DNA of 64,000 bases from Inhella proteolytica (lineage in GTDB: Bacteria; Pseudomonadota; Gammaproteobacteria; Burkholderiales; Burkholderiaceae_C): the NCBI RefSeq assembly GCF_016093275.1, contig NZ_JAEDAK010000017.1, positions 39,422-103,421 on the forward strand. Reading direction: 5' to 3'. The translations under genes were made by a program, and so were the position numbers. The notes below the pieces were generated by a model, which saw only the letters and a program-made list of their open reading frames with translations, did no database searches and had not been told where the DNA came from. Positions 34,210-47,299 of this stretch are shown in pieces (position 1 is the first letter of the stretch; every line of letters starts with the position of its first letter).

Positions 34210-37200
34210 TCAAAACTCGTAGCGTGCCGTCACTTGCATGGCCCACTGCGACTCGCCCTTGTTCTGGCGCGTGATGAAGTCGTCCGGCGTCGTGACGTTG
34301 TAGACCATCTTGCCGTCGGCCGTCACGCCGTTGAAGTTCACGAACCGGCGCGTCGAGGGGAAGTTGATCTCGTCGATACGACCCCAGCGACGGTTCAGCA
34401 GGTTGCCGAAGTTCAGGATGTCGAGGGACAGCGTGCCCTTGTGGCCCTTGAAGAAGCTCGGCACTTCCTGGCTCAGGCGCAGGTCGAAGCTGTTGGTGAA
34501 GCCAGCGAACGAACCATTGCGCTCAACTACGCGGCCCTTCGAATTGCGCAGTTCCTTGTTGGCATCGACCACATCCCAGAAGCGCTGCTCAGGAGTACGA
34601 CCATTGACGGTCGAGCCCGTGAACACCACTTCGCCGGAATTGGCCGGGATGTACAGCAGGTCGTTCGCCGATACGCCGTCGCCGTTCATGTCGTTGTTGA
34701 AGACCCAGCTGTAGGGCTTGCCGCTGCGGCCTTCGTAGGTCACGCCGAAGGTGGTCTTGAGGCTGCCGATCAGGGCCTTGGACCAGGACACGTTCGCGTT
34801 GAAGCGGTTCTGGATCAGGTAGTTCGAGTTCGACGCCGTGTTCTCGTTCTGGTTGTAGACCGCGCGGTTCAGCCAGCCCGAGTTCGAGGTCGTCGACGTC
34901 AGCGGGCTGACCTCGGTGGCGCTGGTGCGGGTGTAGGCCGCGCTCCAGCTCAGACCCGGCATGGGGCGCTGCGACAGCGACAGGGTGAGCGCATTGCCGC
35001 CGCCCTTGTCGGTGCCGTCCAGCAGCAGCACGTTGGTGAAGCGCGCCAGGGCGTTGGCCTTGGTCACGCCGCGGCCGGCACAACCCGGGCGGGCTGCCGT
35101 GACGGGGGTGGTGCCACCGGTCCAGCAGTCGGCATCCAGGCCGTTGGCGCTCCAGTACATGTCACGACCATCCGGCGACTTGGCCACCACCGAACCCAGG
35201 TTCAGATGGCGGTAGTACAGGCTGTCCTTGACCTTGGTGTAGAGCCACTCCGCGCCGAAGGTCAGGCCAGCCACCGGGAGCTCGGTGTCCCAGGCCAGGT
35301 TCATCTTCCAGACCGAGGGCTGCTTCGCGTCGGGCGACACGAAGTCGACCGCCGAGGCCGGCACCACGCCGGTGATGTCCGGCTGCTTGCTGGTGTCCTT
35401 GGTGAAACGCAGATCGCTCGGGCAGATGTTGTTGCCGGTGGTCGAGCAGGCCGGGTTGTAGATCGCCACGCCGGTGTTCTGGAACGGGTTGGTGATCCAC
35501 ACCGTGGGGGCCGCGCCGCCAAACAGACCGAAGCCGCCTCGCACCTGCGACTTGCGCTTCTCGACGGCATCGAACGCGTAGTTGAAGCCGAAACGCGGCT
35601 GCACCAGCTTGGCACCGTCCATGGTGCGGCTGTTGTCATAGCCAAAGGTGGTACTGGCGTCTGCGTTGCGGATCGGAGCCCCGTCGACCGTCAGACGGTC
35701 AACGCGCACACCGGCGTTCAGCGTCAGCTTGTTGCTGACCGTCCAGGTGTCCTGCATGAACAGGCCGAGATTGTTGACGCCGAAGTTGGCGGCGCCGTCT
35801 TCCAGCGTCTTGCCGGCCAGCGGCAGTTGCACGCTGTACAGCGTCGGCGTGCCCGCCAGGAAGAGCGCGATCGGGTCCGTACCGCGGAACTCATACACGC
35901 CCTTCGAGCCGCGCTGGAACGCATTGAAGACGTCGTTCTGCTCGGCATCGAAACCGGCCTTCAGCTCATGGTCGCCCATGAAGAGGTTGCCGGCGAAGTA
36001 GCTGTTCGTGGTCTTGGTGGCCAGACGGTTGAAGTGACGCGACTCCTCCTGACCGAAGCGCAGGGTGCGGTCGGGCTGGCCCGATGCCGTGTAGACCAGG
36101 CTGACCTGGGGCAAGTCGGCGTTGTTGTTGTGGACAGCCGAGTAGTCGCGCTGGCTGATCTTGAGTTCGGTTGTGAAGTCTTCGGTCCAGTCTGCGAACC
36201 ACTGGGCGACCTTGGTCTCCAGGGTCTTGACCGTGGTGTAGAAGTGCGAGTCCAGCGCCAGGCCGTTGGCGGCCGTGGTGAAGGGGAAGATCGGGTCGGA
36301 CTGTTCGGTCTTCGAGTAGCGGACGCTGGCGCGGTGCTTCTCGCTGATGTTCCAGTCGAGCTTCACCATCTTGTCCTCGACCGAGGTCAGGACGGCGCTC
36401 GGCTCCCAGGGCTTGCCGATTTCCATGCCGTACTTGCTGCTGGCGGCTGCCTGAGCGGCGGCGATTTGCTCGTTGGTGATGCCGGAGCTGATCAGGCTGC
36501 TGCCCACGGGGCCGAAGGTCGGCGCATTGCGCGGCGTTTCCAGCTTCTCGTAGTTGGCGAAGAAGAAGAGCTTGTCCTGGATGATCGGGCCGCCCAGCGT
36601 GAAGCCGTAGGTCTTGTCTCGCGAGGGAGGCGGGGCGCTGTACACGCCGGTCGAGCGGTTGAAGCGCTTGCCCGACATGTTGGAGTCGCGATAGACGCCA
36701 TACACGCTGCCGTGGAACTCGTTGGTGCCGGACTTGGTCACCGCATTGATGCTGGCGCCCGTGTAGCCCTGCTGAGTGACGTCGTAGTTGGACAGGCTGA
36801 CCTGCACCGCCTGGATCGCGTCGATCGAAATCGGCTGCTTGATGGTCGGCAGGTTGTTGGCTTCCAGGCCGAAGGTGTCGTTGGTGCGGACGCCGTCGAT
36901 CGTGACCGAGTTGTAGCGCGTGTTCTGGCCGACAGCCGAGATCTCGCCGCGCTCCTTGTCGGTCTGCGAGATGCGCGGGTCATTGCGCACATAGTCCTGC
37001 AGATTGCGCTGGATCGACGCGTAGGTCTCCAGATCCTGACGGCCGATCTGCGTGCCGGCACCCATCGAGCCCGAACCGAATTTGCTGTTCGCCGCGGCGG
37101 AGCCGGTGACCACCACCTGCTCCAGCTGCGTCTGCGCCGCGCCCAGGCGCAGGTCGACCATGGTGGTCTCGGCCAGCGCCAGGTACACCTCTTCCGTGAC

Positions 37201-37476
37201 GGTCTTTTCGCCGCCCTTGCTCACGGTCACCGTGTACGGCCCGCCCACGCGCAGGCCGCGCGAGGAATAGCGGCCTTCGGCGTCCGTGGTCAGGGTCACG
37301 ACCGAACCCGACTCGCGGTGCAGCACGACCACGGTCGCACCCGCCACCGGCTTGCCATCGGGGGACACGACGCGGCCGCCGATTGCAGCCGTGGTGTTCT
37401 GGGCCATTGCAGGCGCCACGGCCACGATGGCCACCGCAGCCGCTAGCGCGGTGCGAGCAAAGAGGGACGTGCTCAT
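34210..37476 (-). CDS. Oar-like TonB-dependent outer membrane receptor with N-terminal carboxypeptidase-regulatory-like domain
   Basis: 1088 aa. Signal peptide about 1-25 (ends AMAQ), a CarboxypepD_reg domain about 27-110 (IGGRVVSPDGKPVAGATVVV ... GRYSSRGLRVGGPY), a plug domain with QVVVTGS and ISAVGQNTRYNSVTIDG, and a long barrel ending in RYEF. This is the layout of Oar/Omp-type receptors of Myxococcus, Xanthomonas and Burkholderiales, which handle peptides, proteins or glycans. RBS TTAGGAG precedes the ATG at 37476. No TonB, ABC or regulatory gene is adjacent, so the ligand is unknown. Codon use is AT-richer at wobble positions than in its neighbours but not strikingly so. Confidence 0.9.
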   Translation of the reverse strand: MSTSLFARTALAAAVAIVAVAPAMAQNTTAAIGGRVVSPDGKPVAGATVVVLHRESGSVVTLTTDAEGRYSSRGLRVGGPYTVTVSKGGEKTVTEEVYLALAETTMVDLRLGAAQTQLEQVVVTGSAAANSKFGSGSMGAGTQIGRQDLETYASIQRNLQDYVRNDPRISQTDKERGEISAVGQNTRYNSVTIDGVRTNDTFGLEANNLPTIKQPISIDAIQAVQVSLSNYDVTQQGYTGASINAVTKSGTNEFHGSVYGVYRDSNMSGKRFNRSTGVYSAPPPSRDKTYGFTLGGPIIQDKLFFFANYEKLETPRNAPTFGPVGSSLISSGITNEQIAAAQAAASSKYGMEIGKPWEPSAVLTSVEDKMVKLDWNISEKHRASVRYSKTEQSDPIFPFTTAANGLALDSHFYTTVKTLETKVAQWFADWTEDFTTELKISQRDYSAVHNNNADLPQVSLVYTASGQPDRTLRFGQEESRHFNRLATKTTNSYFAGNLFMGDHELKAGFDAEQNDVFNAFQRGSKGVYEFRGTDPIALFLAGTPTLYSVQLPLAGKTLEDGAANFGVNNLGLFMQDTWTVSNKLTLNAGVRVDRLTVDGAPIRNADASTTFGYDNSRTMDGAKLVQPRFGFNYAFDAVEKRKSQVRGGFGLFGGAAPTVWITNPFQNTGVAIYNPACSTTGNNICPSDLRFTKDTSKQPDITGVVPASAVDFVSPDAKQPSVWKMNLAWDTELPVAGLTFGAEWLYTKVKDSLYYRHLNLGSVVAKSPDGRDMYWSANGLDADCWTGGTTPVTAARPGCAGRGVTKANALARFTNVLLLDGTDKGGGNALTLSLSQRPMPGLSWSAAYTRTSATEVSPLTSTTSNSGWLNRAVYNQNENTASNSNYLIQNRFNANVSWSKALIGSLKTTFGVTYEGRSGKPYSWVFNNDMNGDGVSANDLLYIPANSGEVVFTGSTVNGRTPEQRFWDVVDANKELRNSKGRVVERNGSFAGFTNSFDLRLSQEVPSFFKGHKGTLSLDILNFGNLLNRRWGRIDEINFPSTRRFVNFNGVTADGKMVYNVTTPDDFITRQNKGESQWAMQVTARYEF

Positions 37477-37742
37477 CGGTGAAAACTCCTAAGTAAAAAC
37501 GCGCAGGGCTAGACGCAAACCGGCCACCGGGGAAGCTGAAGTCCGCTGCATGGGCGAACCCAGCGCCGGCGGCCGGGAAGATGGATCAATGACTGCCGAT
37601 TGTTCAAGCAGTTTTTGACCATTTGGTAACAGCCGATGGGCGACAAACCCTAGGCCGCCCACATTCGCAGTTTTTTCACAACAGAGTGTGGCGTGAGCGC
37701 CGCAGGCGCGGTGCCAGCGATGCGTTGGCCGCGTCGGACCTC
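37477..37742. other. 266-bp upstream region of the TonB receptor gene
   Basis: Less GC-rich than its surroundings around 37590-37690, as expected of a promoter region. No ORF is credible. I see no clear -35/-10 pair, riboswitch or Fur/TonB-type box that I would defend. Confidence 0.5.
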
Positions 37743-40877
<3,135 letters not shown>

Positions 40878-42032
40878 TCAGGCGCGCTCAGCCAGCAGGG
40901 TGATGGTCATGGTCTGGTTGTGCAGATGGCATTGCTCCCCCTGCAGGTCGGGACTGATTTCCCCATAGGAGTAGAAGCCCGTGACGCAGGCGCGGCCGCC
41001 GAGCACATCGGCCACGGCCTCCACCTCCTCATCCACACGCGCGCCCATGACCAGCTTGCGGCCTACGCAGGACACCAGCAGCGCGAGCTGATCGCCCGCC
41101 ACGGGGCCGCTGTCAAACAAGGCGTTGGCGGCCGCCTCGGCACCATCCACCAGCGAATCGGTGGAGGCATGCATCAAGCGCAGGTAGCCGTCTTGCTCGA
41201 TATCCCCCGCCAGCACCAGGCTGCCCGTGGCCTCGTCCACGCCGAGGATGGTGCGGATCAGGCCCAGCGCCTGCTGGTTGGCGCCCAACATCTCGAACGG
41301 GAACAGCAGGCCAGTGGCCGGCAAGCCTTGCGCGTAATCGCCCAGGTAGCGCTTGTAGATGGCCAGGGCGGACTCGCCGTCCAGCTCGTACAGCACATTG
41401 CCCTGGCTGCGCGTGACCTTGCGCGCCGGGCCGAAGGGCTGCCAGCCGTGGAAGCTGCCATGCCGCACCAGCGCCTCTGCGCCATAGAAGCCCAGCGCCA
41501 CCAGCTGGCGGTCCGACACCGCCTGGTTGCTCAGGGTGAGCGTGCGCTTGAAGGCCCCACCGTCTCCGGCCAGGCCGCCCGAGACCTGCACCTGCGCGCC
41601 CACCTCGGCTTGCAAGCCCTCGATCAGGGAGCTGCCGTTGATGTGCACGCCCTGCCCGAACAGCAGCACATGGCGCAGCGGCTGCCCGTCCAGCTCCGGC
41701 CGCAACTGCGCGCCCAGGCGCTGGCCGGCAGGGCCGGAATCCCCCATGTCCTGCAGGTCCGTAACGGCCTGGCGCAGATGCGGGTGGGCGAAGCGCAGTC
41801 CGGTCAGCACCAGACCGTCTTCGCTGACGCCCTGCTGCGCGATCTCTCCCGCGGTGCTGCAGCCCAGCCACTGCACCCCCGGCAGGGCCGCCCGCAGACG
41901 CGGCAGCAGCGCCGGCTCGGACAGGCGCGCCACCGAGCCGAACACCAGCACCAGCTGCGGCTGCAAGGCCTGCAGCGGCTGCAGGGCCGCCGCCTCGAAG
42001 GTCGCGTCCAGACTCACTTGCACCGTTTTCAC
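40878..42032 (-). CDS. FIST domain sensory protein, NosP-like
   Basis: 384 aa with FIST_N (about 28-215, from LVLVFGSV and GCSTAGEIA to SGGLAGDGG) and FIST_C (about 220-365, ending with GFYSYGEISP). Soluble. In NosP of Pseudomonas and Vibrio such proteins bind haem and nitric oxide and control an adjacent hybrid kinase; the proximal His of P. aeruginosa NosP is at about residue 188. Here H191 in VRHGSFHGWQPFGP lies at the matching place (H195 is nearby), so haem binding is plausible. Start is GTG 42032, overlapping the HD-GYP stop as GTGA. The name NosP is withheld because ligand binding is inferred. Confidence 0.87.
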   Translation of the reverse strand: MKTVQVSLDATFEAAALQPLQALQPQLVLVFGSVARLSEPALLPRLRAALPGVQWLGCSTAGEIAQQGVSEDGLVLTGLRFAHPHLRQAVTDLQDMGDSGPAGQRLGAQLRPELDGQPLRHVLLFGQGVHINGSSLIEGLQAEVGAQVQVSGGLAGDGGAFKRTLTLSNQAVSDRQLVALGFYGAEALVRHGSFHGWQPFGPARKVTRSQGNVLYELDGESALAIYKRYLGDYAQGLPATGLLFPFEMLGANQQALGLIRTILGVDEATGSLVLAGDIEQDGYLRLMHASTDSLVDGAEAAANALFDSGPVAGDQLALLVSCVGRKLVMGARVDEEVEAVADVLGGRACVTGFYSYGEISPDLQGEQCHLHNQTMTITLLAERA

Positions 42033-43093
42033 AGCAGCTCCTGGGGTTGGGTTTCAAGGGGCTCGTCGCGGTAGCGCGCGTGGATTTCCAGCACGCCGGG
42101 CCAGGCCTGCAAGAAGGCCTCGACGCAGCGCGGGTCGAAATGGCTGCCCGCGTGCTCGCGCAGAAAGTCGGCCGCCCGCTCCAGCGACCAGGCCGGCTTG
42201 TAGGGCCGCACCGAAGTCAGGGCATCGAACACATCGGCCACCGCCACGATGCGCCCCATCAGCGAGATGTCCTCGCCGCGCAAGCCGTTCGGGTAGCCGC
42301 CACCATCCCAGCGTTCGTGGTGGTGCAGCGCAATCAGCGCGGCCGCCTGCAGATAGGGGCTGGCACTGCCGGCCAGGATGTCGTGCCCGATCTGCGCGTG
42401 CTGGCGCATGATGACCAGCTCCTCGGGCGTCAGCCGCCCGGGCTTGAGCAGGATCTGATCGGGTGTACCGACCTTGCCGATGTCATGCATCGGCGCCGCA
42501 TGCAGCAGCAGGTCCTGCTCGGCCTCGGGCACGGCCAGCTGGGCGGCGATGAGGCGGGCGTAATGCGCCATGCGCAGCACATGGGCGCCGGTCTCGGGGT
42601 CGCGGTATTCCGCCGCACGGGCCAGGCGCACGATGGTTTCCTGCTCGCGCGCCAGGATGGTGGCGGTGGCCTTGGCCACCTCCGTGGCCAGCCATTGCGC
42701 CCGCGAGGCCATTTCGATTTGCGAGCGGCGCAGGGCCAGCAGGTTGCGCGCCCGCGCCTGGAACTCGACACGGTCCACCGGCTTGGTGAGGAAGTCGCTC
42801 GCGCCCTCCTGCAACGCCTGGTAGCGCAGCGGCAGTTCGTGGTCGGCGGTGACCATCAGCACCGGCACCTCGCCCCGCTCGGGTGCGGCGCGGAAGGCGC
42901 GCAGGAAGCCCAGGCCGTCCAGCTCCGGCATCTGGTAGTCCAGGATCAGCAGGTCCACCGGGTGGGCACAGACCCAGGCCAGCCCTTCGCGTGGATCGAG
43001 GAACTCCACGGACTGGACCTCCCCCAATTGCCGCACCAGGCCGCGCAGCAGCGCGAGGTTGACGGCGTTGTCATCGACGATGGCGATCTGCAT
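42029..43093 (-). CDS. response regulator with HD-GYP cyclic-di-GMP phosphodiesterase output
   Basis: 354 aa. Receiver domain 1-120 with acidic pair D7-D8, phospho-acceptor D52 (LILDYQMP) and K104 (FLTKP). HD-GYP domain about 145-335 with HD at 203-204 (MHDIGKVG), the HHHERWDGGGYP block at 257-268 and the GYP triplet at 266-268, all complete, so active hydrolysis of c-di-GMP is expected. First gene of the operon; the FIST gene overlaps its stop and the hybrid kinase follows, making it the likely output of that phosphorelay. Confidence 0.93.
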   Translation of the reverse strand: MQIAIVDDNAVNLALLRGLVRQLGEVQSVEFLDPREGLAWVCAHPVDLLILDYQMPELDGLGFLRAFRAAPERGEVPVLMVTADHELPLRYQALQEGASDFLTKPVDRVEFQARARNLLALRRSQIEMASRAQWLATEVAKATATILAREQETIVRLARAAEYRDPETGAHVLRMAHYARLIAAQLAVPEAEQDLLLHAAPMHDIGKVGTPDQILLKPGRLTPEELVIMRQHAQIGHDILAGSASPYLQAAALIALHHHERWDGGGYPNGLRGEDISLMGRIVAVADVFDALTSVRPYKPAWSLERAADFLREHAGSHFDPRCVEAFLQAWPGVLEIHARYRDEPLETQPQELL

Positions 43094-43190
43094 GGCGGTG
43101 AACCGGGGGCCGATGCGGCAAGGCCATGCTTATAGCTGGTTCGCGCCCGGGGATTCCTGACAAACCGAGCCCGGCCGAGCCCTCGCGGTG

Positions 43191-43661
43191 TCAGATCACC
43201 GGCAGCGCGGTTTCGTACTTCACCTCGCGCAGCACCACATTGCTGCGCACGCTGGCCACGCCCGGCACCTTGAAGACCTGGGTCTGCAGGAACTGGTCGT
43301 AAGCCTTCATGTCCGGCACCACCACCTTGATGACGTAGTCGGCCTCGCCGGTGATGCCATGGCACTCGATGATTTCGCGGCTGGCGCGCACCAGGGCCTC
43401 GAACTGCTCGACCGCCCCTTCGGAATGCCGCACCAGGCTGACATTGGCCAGCACGCAGATGGAGAGCCCGAGCTTCTCGCGATCCACCAGGGCGACATGG
43501 CGGCGGATCACGCCGCTCTCCTCCAACTCCTTGACGCGCCGCCACACCGGCGTGGGCGAGAGCCCGACCTGGTCCGCCAGCGCCTGGGTGGAGAGGCGGG
43601 CGTCGTGCTGCAGGGCCTCCAGGATCAGGGCGGTGGCCCGATCGAAACGTTCATTTGCCAT
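43191..43661 (-). CDS. Lrp/AsnC family transcriptional regulator
   Basis: 156 aa. N-terminal winged helix-turn-helix (LEALQHDARLSTQALADQVGLSPTPVWRRVKELE, about 13-48) and a C-terminal RAM ligand-binding domain (CHGITGEADYVIKVVVPDMKAYDQFL). Divergent from the indolepyruvate oxidoreductase gene, as in other Burkholderiales, so it probably senses an aromatic or branched amino acid and controls that gene and itself. A strong palindrome lies 11 nt upstream of its start. Confidence 0.93.
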   Translation of the reverse strand: MANERFDRATALILEALQHDARLSTQALADQVGLSPTPVWRRVKELEESGVIRRHVALVDREKLGLSICVLANVSLVRHSEGAVEQFEALVRASREIIECHGITGEADYVIKVVVPDMKAYDQFLQTQVFKVPGVASVRSNVVLREVKYETALPVI

Positions 43662-43671
43662 GAATGGCTCC

Positions 43672-43692
43672 TTTGAGAGAAATTCTCTCCAA
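43672..43692. promoter_or_regulatory. palindromic candidate operator of the Lrp-type regulator
   Basis: GAGAGAA-A-TTCTCTC (43675-43689) is a perfect 7-bp inverted repeat around one base; extended to 10-bp arms it has one mismatch. Size and AT-rich centre suit an Lrp/AsnC dimer site. It is 11 nt upstream of the regulator start and 89 nt upstream of the oxidoreductase start. Confidence 0.6.
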
Positions 43693-43780
43693 TTCAGGGC
43701 AAACCAGAGCCATTGAGCAAAGACTAATTGGGGCGCTTCTCGAAAAATCTCGCCCTCCGCGCCCCCGCCCGAACGCCGCC

Positions 43781-46700
43781 ATGTCCCACGCCCCCGACAC
43801 CCTGCGCCCCTACCAGCTCAGCGACAACCTCGCCGCCGACAGCGGCGCCGTCTTCCTGACCGGCACCCAGGCCCTGGTGCGCCTGCCTCTGATGCAGAAG
43901 AAGTTGGACGAAAAGGCCGGCTTGCACACCGCCGGCTTCGTCAGCGGCTACCGCGGCTCGCCCCTGGGCATGGTGGACCAGCAGATGTGGAAGGCGAAGA
44001 AGTTCCTGGCCGCCGCGGATGTCGAGTTCCTGCCCGCCATCAACGAAGACCTGGCCGCCACCGCCTGCCTAGGCACCCAGCGCGCCGCGCTGGACCCGGA
44101 GCGCCGCGTCGAGGGCGTGTTCGCCCTGTGGTACGGCAAGGGCCCGGGCGTGGACCGCGCGGGTGACGCGCTCAAGCACGGTAATGTGTACGGCAGCAGC
44201 GCGCAGGGCGGCGTGCTGGTGGTCTGCGGGGACGACCATGGCTGCGTCAGCTCCAGCATGCCGCACCAGAGCGACCTGGCCCTGCAGGCCTGGTTCATGC
44301 CAGTGCTGCACCCCGGCAACGTGGCCGAGTACCTGGAGTTCGGCCTGTACGGCTGGGCACTGAGCCGCTTCAGCGGCAACTGGGTCGGCTTCAAGGCGAT
44401 CTCGGAGGTCGTCGAGAGCGGCATGACGGTGGACTTGGACGCCGTGCCGATGGACTTCACCCTGCCGGTGGATTACCAGCCCGCCACCAATCTGCACATC
44501 CGCCTGGTGGACCTGCCCTCGTTGGACCTGGAAAGCCGCCTCGCGCACAAGCTGGACGCGGTGCGCGCCTTTGCCAAGCTCAATTCCGTGGACAAGCACA
44601 TCGTCGCCAGCCCGGCGGCCACCTTGGGTATCGTCACGGTGGGCAAGGCGCATTACGACTTCATGGAGGTGCTGCGCCGCCTGGACCTGGACCCCAACGC
44701 CCTGGCCGCGGCCGGCGTGCGGGTCTACAAGGTTGGCCTGGTCTACCCGCTCGAGACCACGCGCATGGCGGAGTTCGCCCAGGGCCTGACCGACCTGCTG
44801 GTGATCGAGGAAAAGGCCCCGGTGGTCGAGCGCCAGATCAAGGACCTGCTCTTCCACCTGCCCGAGTTCCAGCGCCCGCGTGTGGTGGGCAAGACCGATG
44901 AGCAGGGCCGCAGGCTGCTGAGCGAGCTGGGCGAGCTGCGTCCCAGCCGCGTCATGGCCGTGGTGGCCGAATGGCTGGCGCGCCTGAACCCCGCGCTGGA
45001 CCGCCGCCACCTGGTGGTGGACTTCACCGCCCCGCAGGTGCTCTCCAACGCCGCCGACGCCACGCGCCGCCTGCCCTACTTCTGCTCGGGCTGCCCGCAC
45101 AACAGCTCCACCAAGCTGCCCGAGGGCTCGCGCGCCCTGGCCGGCATCGGCTGCCACTTCATGGCCAACTGGATGGAGCGCAGCACCTCCGGCCTGGTGC
45201 AGATGGGCGCCGAGGGTGTGGACTGGGTGGCCCAGCAGCGCTTCAGCAAGGCGCCGCATGTGTTCCAGAACCTGGGCGACGGCACCTACTACCACTCGGG
45301 CTACCTGGCCATCCGCCAGGCCATCGCCGCCAAGGCCACGCTGACCTACAAGATCCTCTACAACGACGCGGTGGCCATGACCGGCGGTCAGCCAGTGGAC
45401 GGCTCCACCAGCGTGCCGCAGATCGCGCGCCAGATCGAGGCCGAGGGCGTCAAGCGCCTGGCCATCGTCAGCGACGAGATCGACAAGTACGACGACCACC
45501 GCGCCCTGTTCCCGCCCGGCACCACCTTCCACGACCGCAGCGAGCTCGACGCCGTGCAGCGCGAGCTGCGCGAGATCAAGGGCGTGACCGCGCTGATCTA
45601 CGACCAGACCTGCGCCGCCGAGAAGCGCCGCCGCCGCAAGAAGAAAGAGTTCCCGGACCCGCCGCGCCGCCTCTTCATCAACGAAGCGGTGTGCGAGGGC
45701 TGTGGCGACTGCGGCCAGGCCAGCAACTGCCTGTCCGTCATTCCGGTCGAGACCGACCTGGGCCGCAAGCGCGCCATCGAGCAGACCAGCTGCAACAAGG
45801 ACTTCAGCTGCGTCAACGGCTTCTGCCCGAGCTTCGTATCCGTGAACGGTGCGGTGCTCAAGAAGCGCCAGGGCGCGGCCTTCACCGCGGCCGACCTGAC
45901 GCGCGAGCTCAACGCCATCGGCGAGCCCGCCCCGTGGAACTGGACCGGCCCCTTCGACATGCTGGTGACCGGCGTGGGCGGCACCGGCGTGGTGACGGTC
46001 GGCGCGCTCATCACCATGGCCGCGCACCTGGAGCGCAAGAGCGCCTCGGTGCTGGACTTCATGGGCTTTGCGCAGAAGGGCGGCGCGGTGCTCTCCTTCG
46101 TGCGCGTGGCGCCCTCGCAAGATCTGCTGAACCAGGTGCGCATCGACACCCAGCAGGCCGACGTGCTGCTGGCCTGCGACCTGGTGGTGGGCGCGAGCAA
46201 CGACGCGCTGCAGACCGTCAAACCCGGGCGCACCGTGATCCTGGCCAACACGCACGAGCTTCCCACCGCCGCCTTCGTGCGCAACCCGGACGCCACCCTG
46301 CACGCCCACGAGCTGCTGGCCAAGATGAAGTTCGCCACCGGCGAGCAGGCGCCCTTACTCAAGACCATCGACGCCCAGAACATCGCCCAGAAGCTGCTGG
46401 GCGACACCATGCCCAGCAACATCGTCATGCTGGGTGCGGCCTGGCAGGCCGGGCTGGTGCCGGTGAGCTTTGCCGCGCTGATGCGCGCCATCGAGCTGAA
46501 CAACGTGGCGGTGGAGGCCAACAAGACCGCCTTCGCGCTGGGCCGCCTGGCCCACGCCGCACCGGCCGCGCTGGAGCGCCTGGGCGGCGCCACGGTCGTC
46601 AAGCTCAGCCTGGCCAGCGACAAGCTGGACGGCGAGCAGGGCTTGATCGCGCGCCGCAAGGCGCTGCTGACGGCCTACCAGGACGCCGCCTACGCCGAGC

Positions 46701-47299
46701 GCTACGAAGCCCTGGTGCGCAAGGTGCGCGAGGCCGAAGCCCGCTTGGGCGAAGCCGGTAAACCTGAGCGCCTGACCAAGGCCGTGGCGCGCTACTACGC
46801 CAAGCTGCTGGCCTACAAGGACGAATACGAGGTGGCCCGCCTCTACACCGACGGCAGCTTCGAAAAGGCCCTGAAGGACCAGTTCGAGCGCTGGGACGGC
46901 CTGGACTTCCACATGGCACCGCCCGTCTTCAGCAAGCCCGGTCCGGATGGCCGCGCCAAGAAGATCAAGTTCGGCGGCTGGATGTGGCGGGCCTTGGGCG
47001 TGCTGGCGCGCTTCAAGGGCCTGCGCGGCGGCGCACTCGATGTGTTCGGCTACACCGCCGAGCGGCGCATGGAGCGCCAGCTGATCAGCGACTACGAGGT
47101 ACTGGTCGACTCACTGCTCAAAGGCCTGAACCCCGAGCGCCTGGAGCTGGCCATCCAGCTCGCGCGCCTGCCCGAGCGCATCCGCGGCTACGGCCATGTG
47201 AAGCACGCGAACGTGGAGACGGTGCGTAAGCAGTGGGCCGACATGCTCGGCCGCTATCAAGCGGCGCCGGTGCGCGCCGAGGCCCTCGCTACTCCTTGA
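43781..47299 (+). CDS. indolepyruvate ferredoxin oxidoreductase, fused alpha-gamma form
   Basis: 1172 aa single-chain 2-oxoacid:ferredoxin oxidoreductase. Order: pyrimidine-binding domain at the N-terminus (GYRGSPLGMVDQQMW), thiamine diphosphate domain with CSGCPHNSSTKLPEGS and GDGTYYHSG, a ferredoxin-like cluster site CEGCGDCGQASNC, then the gamma domain GVGGTGVVTVGALI and a C-terminal helical DUF. It decarboxylates arylpyruvates from Trp, Phe and Tyr to aryl-acetyl-CoA. ATG 43781 matches family starts although no clear SD precedes it. Divergent from the Lrp regulator. Confidence 0.93.
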   Translation: MSHAPDTLRPYQLSDNLAADSGAVFLTGTQALVRLPLMQKKLDEKAGLHTAGFVSGYRGSPLGMVDQQMWKAKKFLAAADVEFLPAINEDLAATACLGTQRAALDPERRVEGVFALWYGKGPGVDRAGDALKHGNVYGSSAQGGVLVVCGDDHGCVSSSMPHQSDLALQAWFMPVLHPGNVAEYLEFGLYGWALSRFSGNWVGFKAISEVVESGMTVDLDAVPMDFTLPVDYQPATNLHIRLVDLPSLDLESRLAHKLDAVRAFAKLNSVDKHIVASPAATLGIVTVGKAHYDFMEVLRRLDLDPNALAAAGVRVYKVGLVYPLETTRMAEFAQGLTDLLVIEEKAPVVERQIKDLLFHLPEFQRPRVVGKTDEQGRRLLSELGELRPSRVMAVVAEWLARLNPALDRRHLVVDFTAPQVLSNAADATRRLPYFCSGCPHNSSTKLPEGSRALAGIGCHFMANWMERSTSGLVQMGAEGVDWVAQQRFSKAPHVFQNLGDGTYYHSGYLAIRQAIAAKATLTYKILYNDAVAMTGGQPVDGSTSVPQIARQIEAEGVKRLAIVSDEIDKYDDHRALFPPGTTFHDRSELDAVQRELREIKGVTALIYDQTCAAEKRRRRKKKEFPDPPRRLFINEAVCEGCGDCGQASNCLSVIPVETDLGRKRAIEQTSCNKDFSCVNGFCPSFVSVNGAVLKKRQGAAFTAADLTRELNAIGEPAPWNWTGPFDMLVTGVGGTGVVTVGALITMAAHLERKSASVLDFMGFAQKGGAVLSFVRVAPSQDLLNQVRIDTQQADVLLACDLVVGASNDALQTVKPGRTVILANTHELPTAAFVRNPDATLHAHELLAKMKFATGEQAPLLKTIDAQNIAQKLLGDTMPSNIVMLGAAWQAGLVPVSFAALMRAIELNNVAVEANKTAFALGRLAHAAPAALERLGGATVVKLSLASDKLDGEQGLIARRKALLTAYQDAAYAERYEALVRKVREAEARLGEAGKPERLTKAVARYYAKLLAYKDEYEVARLYTDGSFEKALKDQFERWDGLDFHMAPPVFSKPGPDGRAKKIKFGGWMWRALGVLARFKGLRGGALDVFGYTAERRMERQLISDYEVLVDSLLKGLNPERLELAIQLARLPERIRGYGHVKHANVETVRKQWADMLGRYQAAPVRAEALATP

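Noticed and set aside
34183..37446. 1087-aa open frame on the plus strand
   Set aside because: Lies entirely antisense to the TonB receptor; His/Arg/Val-rich composition typical of GC-driven open frames; no RBS or domain.
44069..46309. 746-aa minus-strand open frame
   Set aside because: Antisense to the oxidoreductase; composition is that of a codon-bias shadow.
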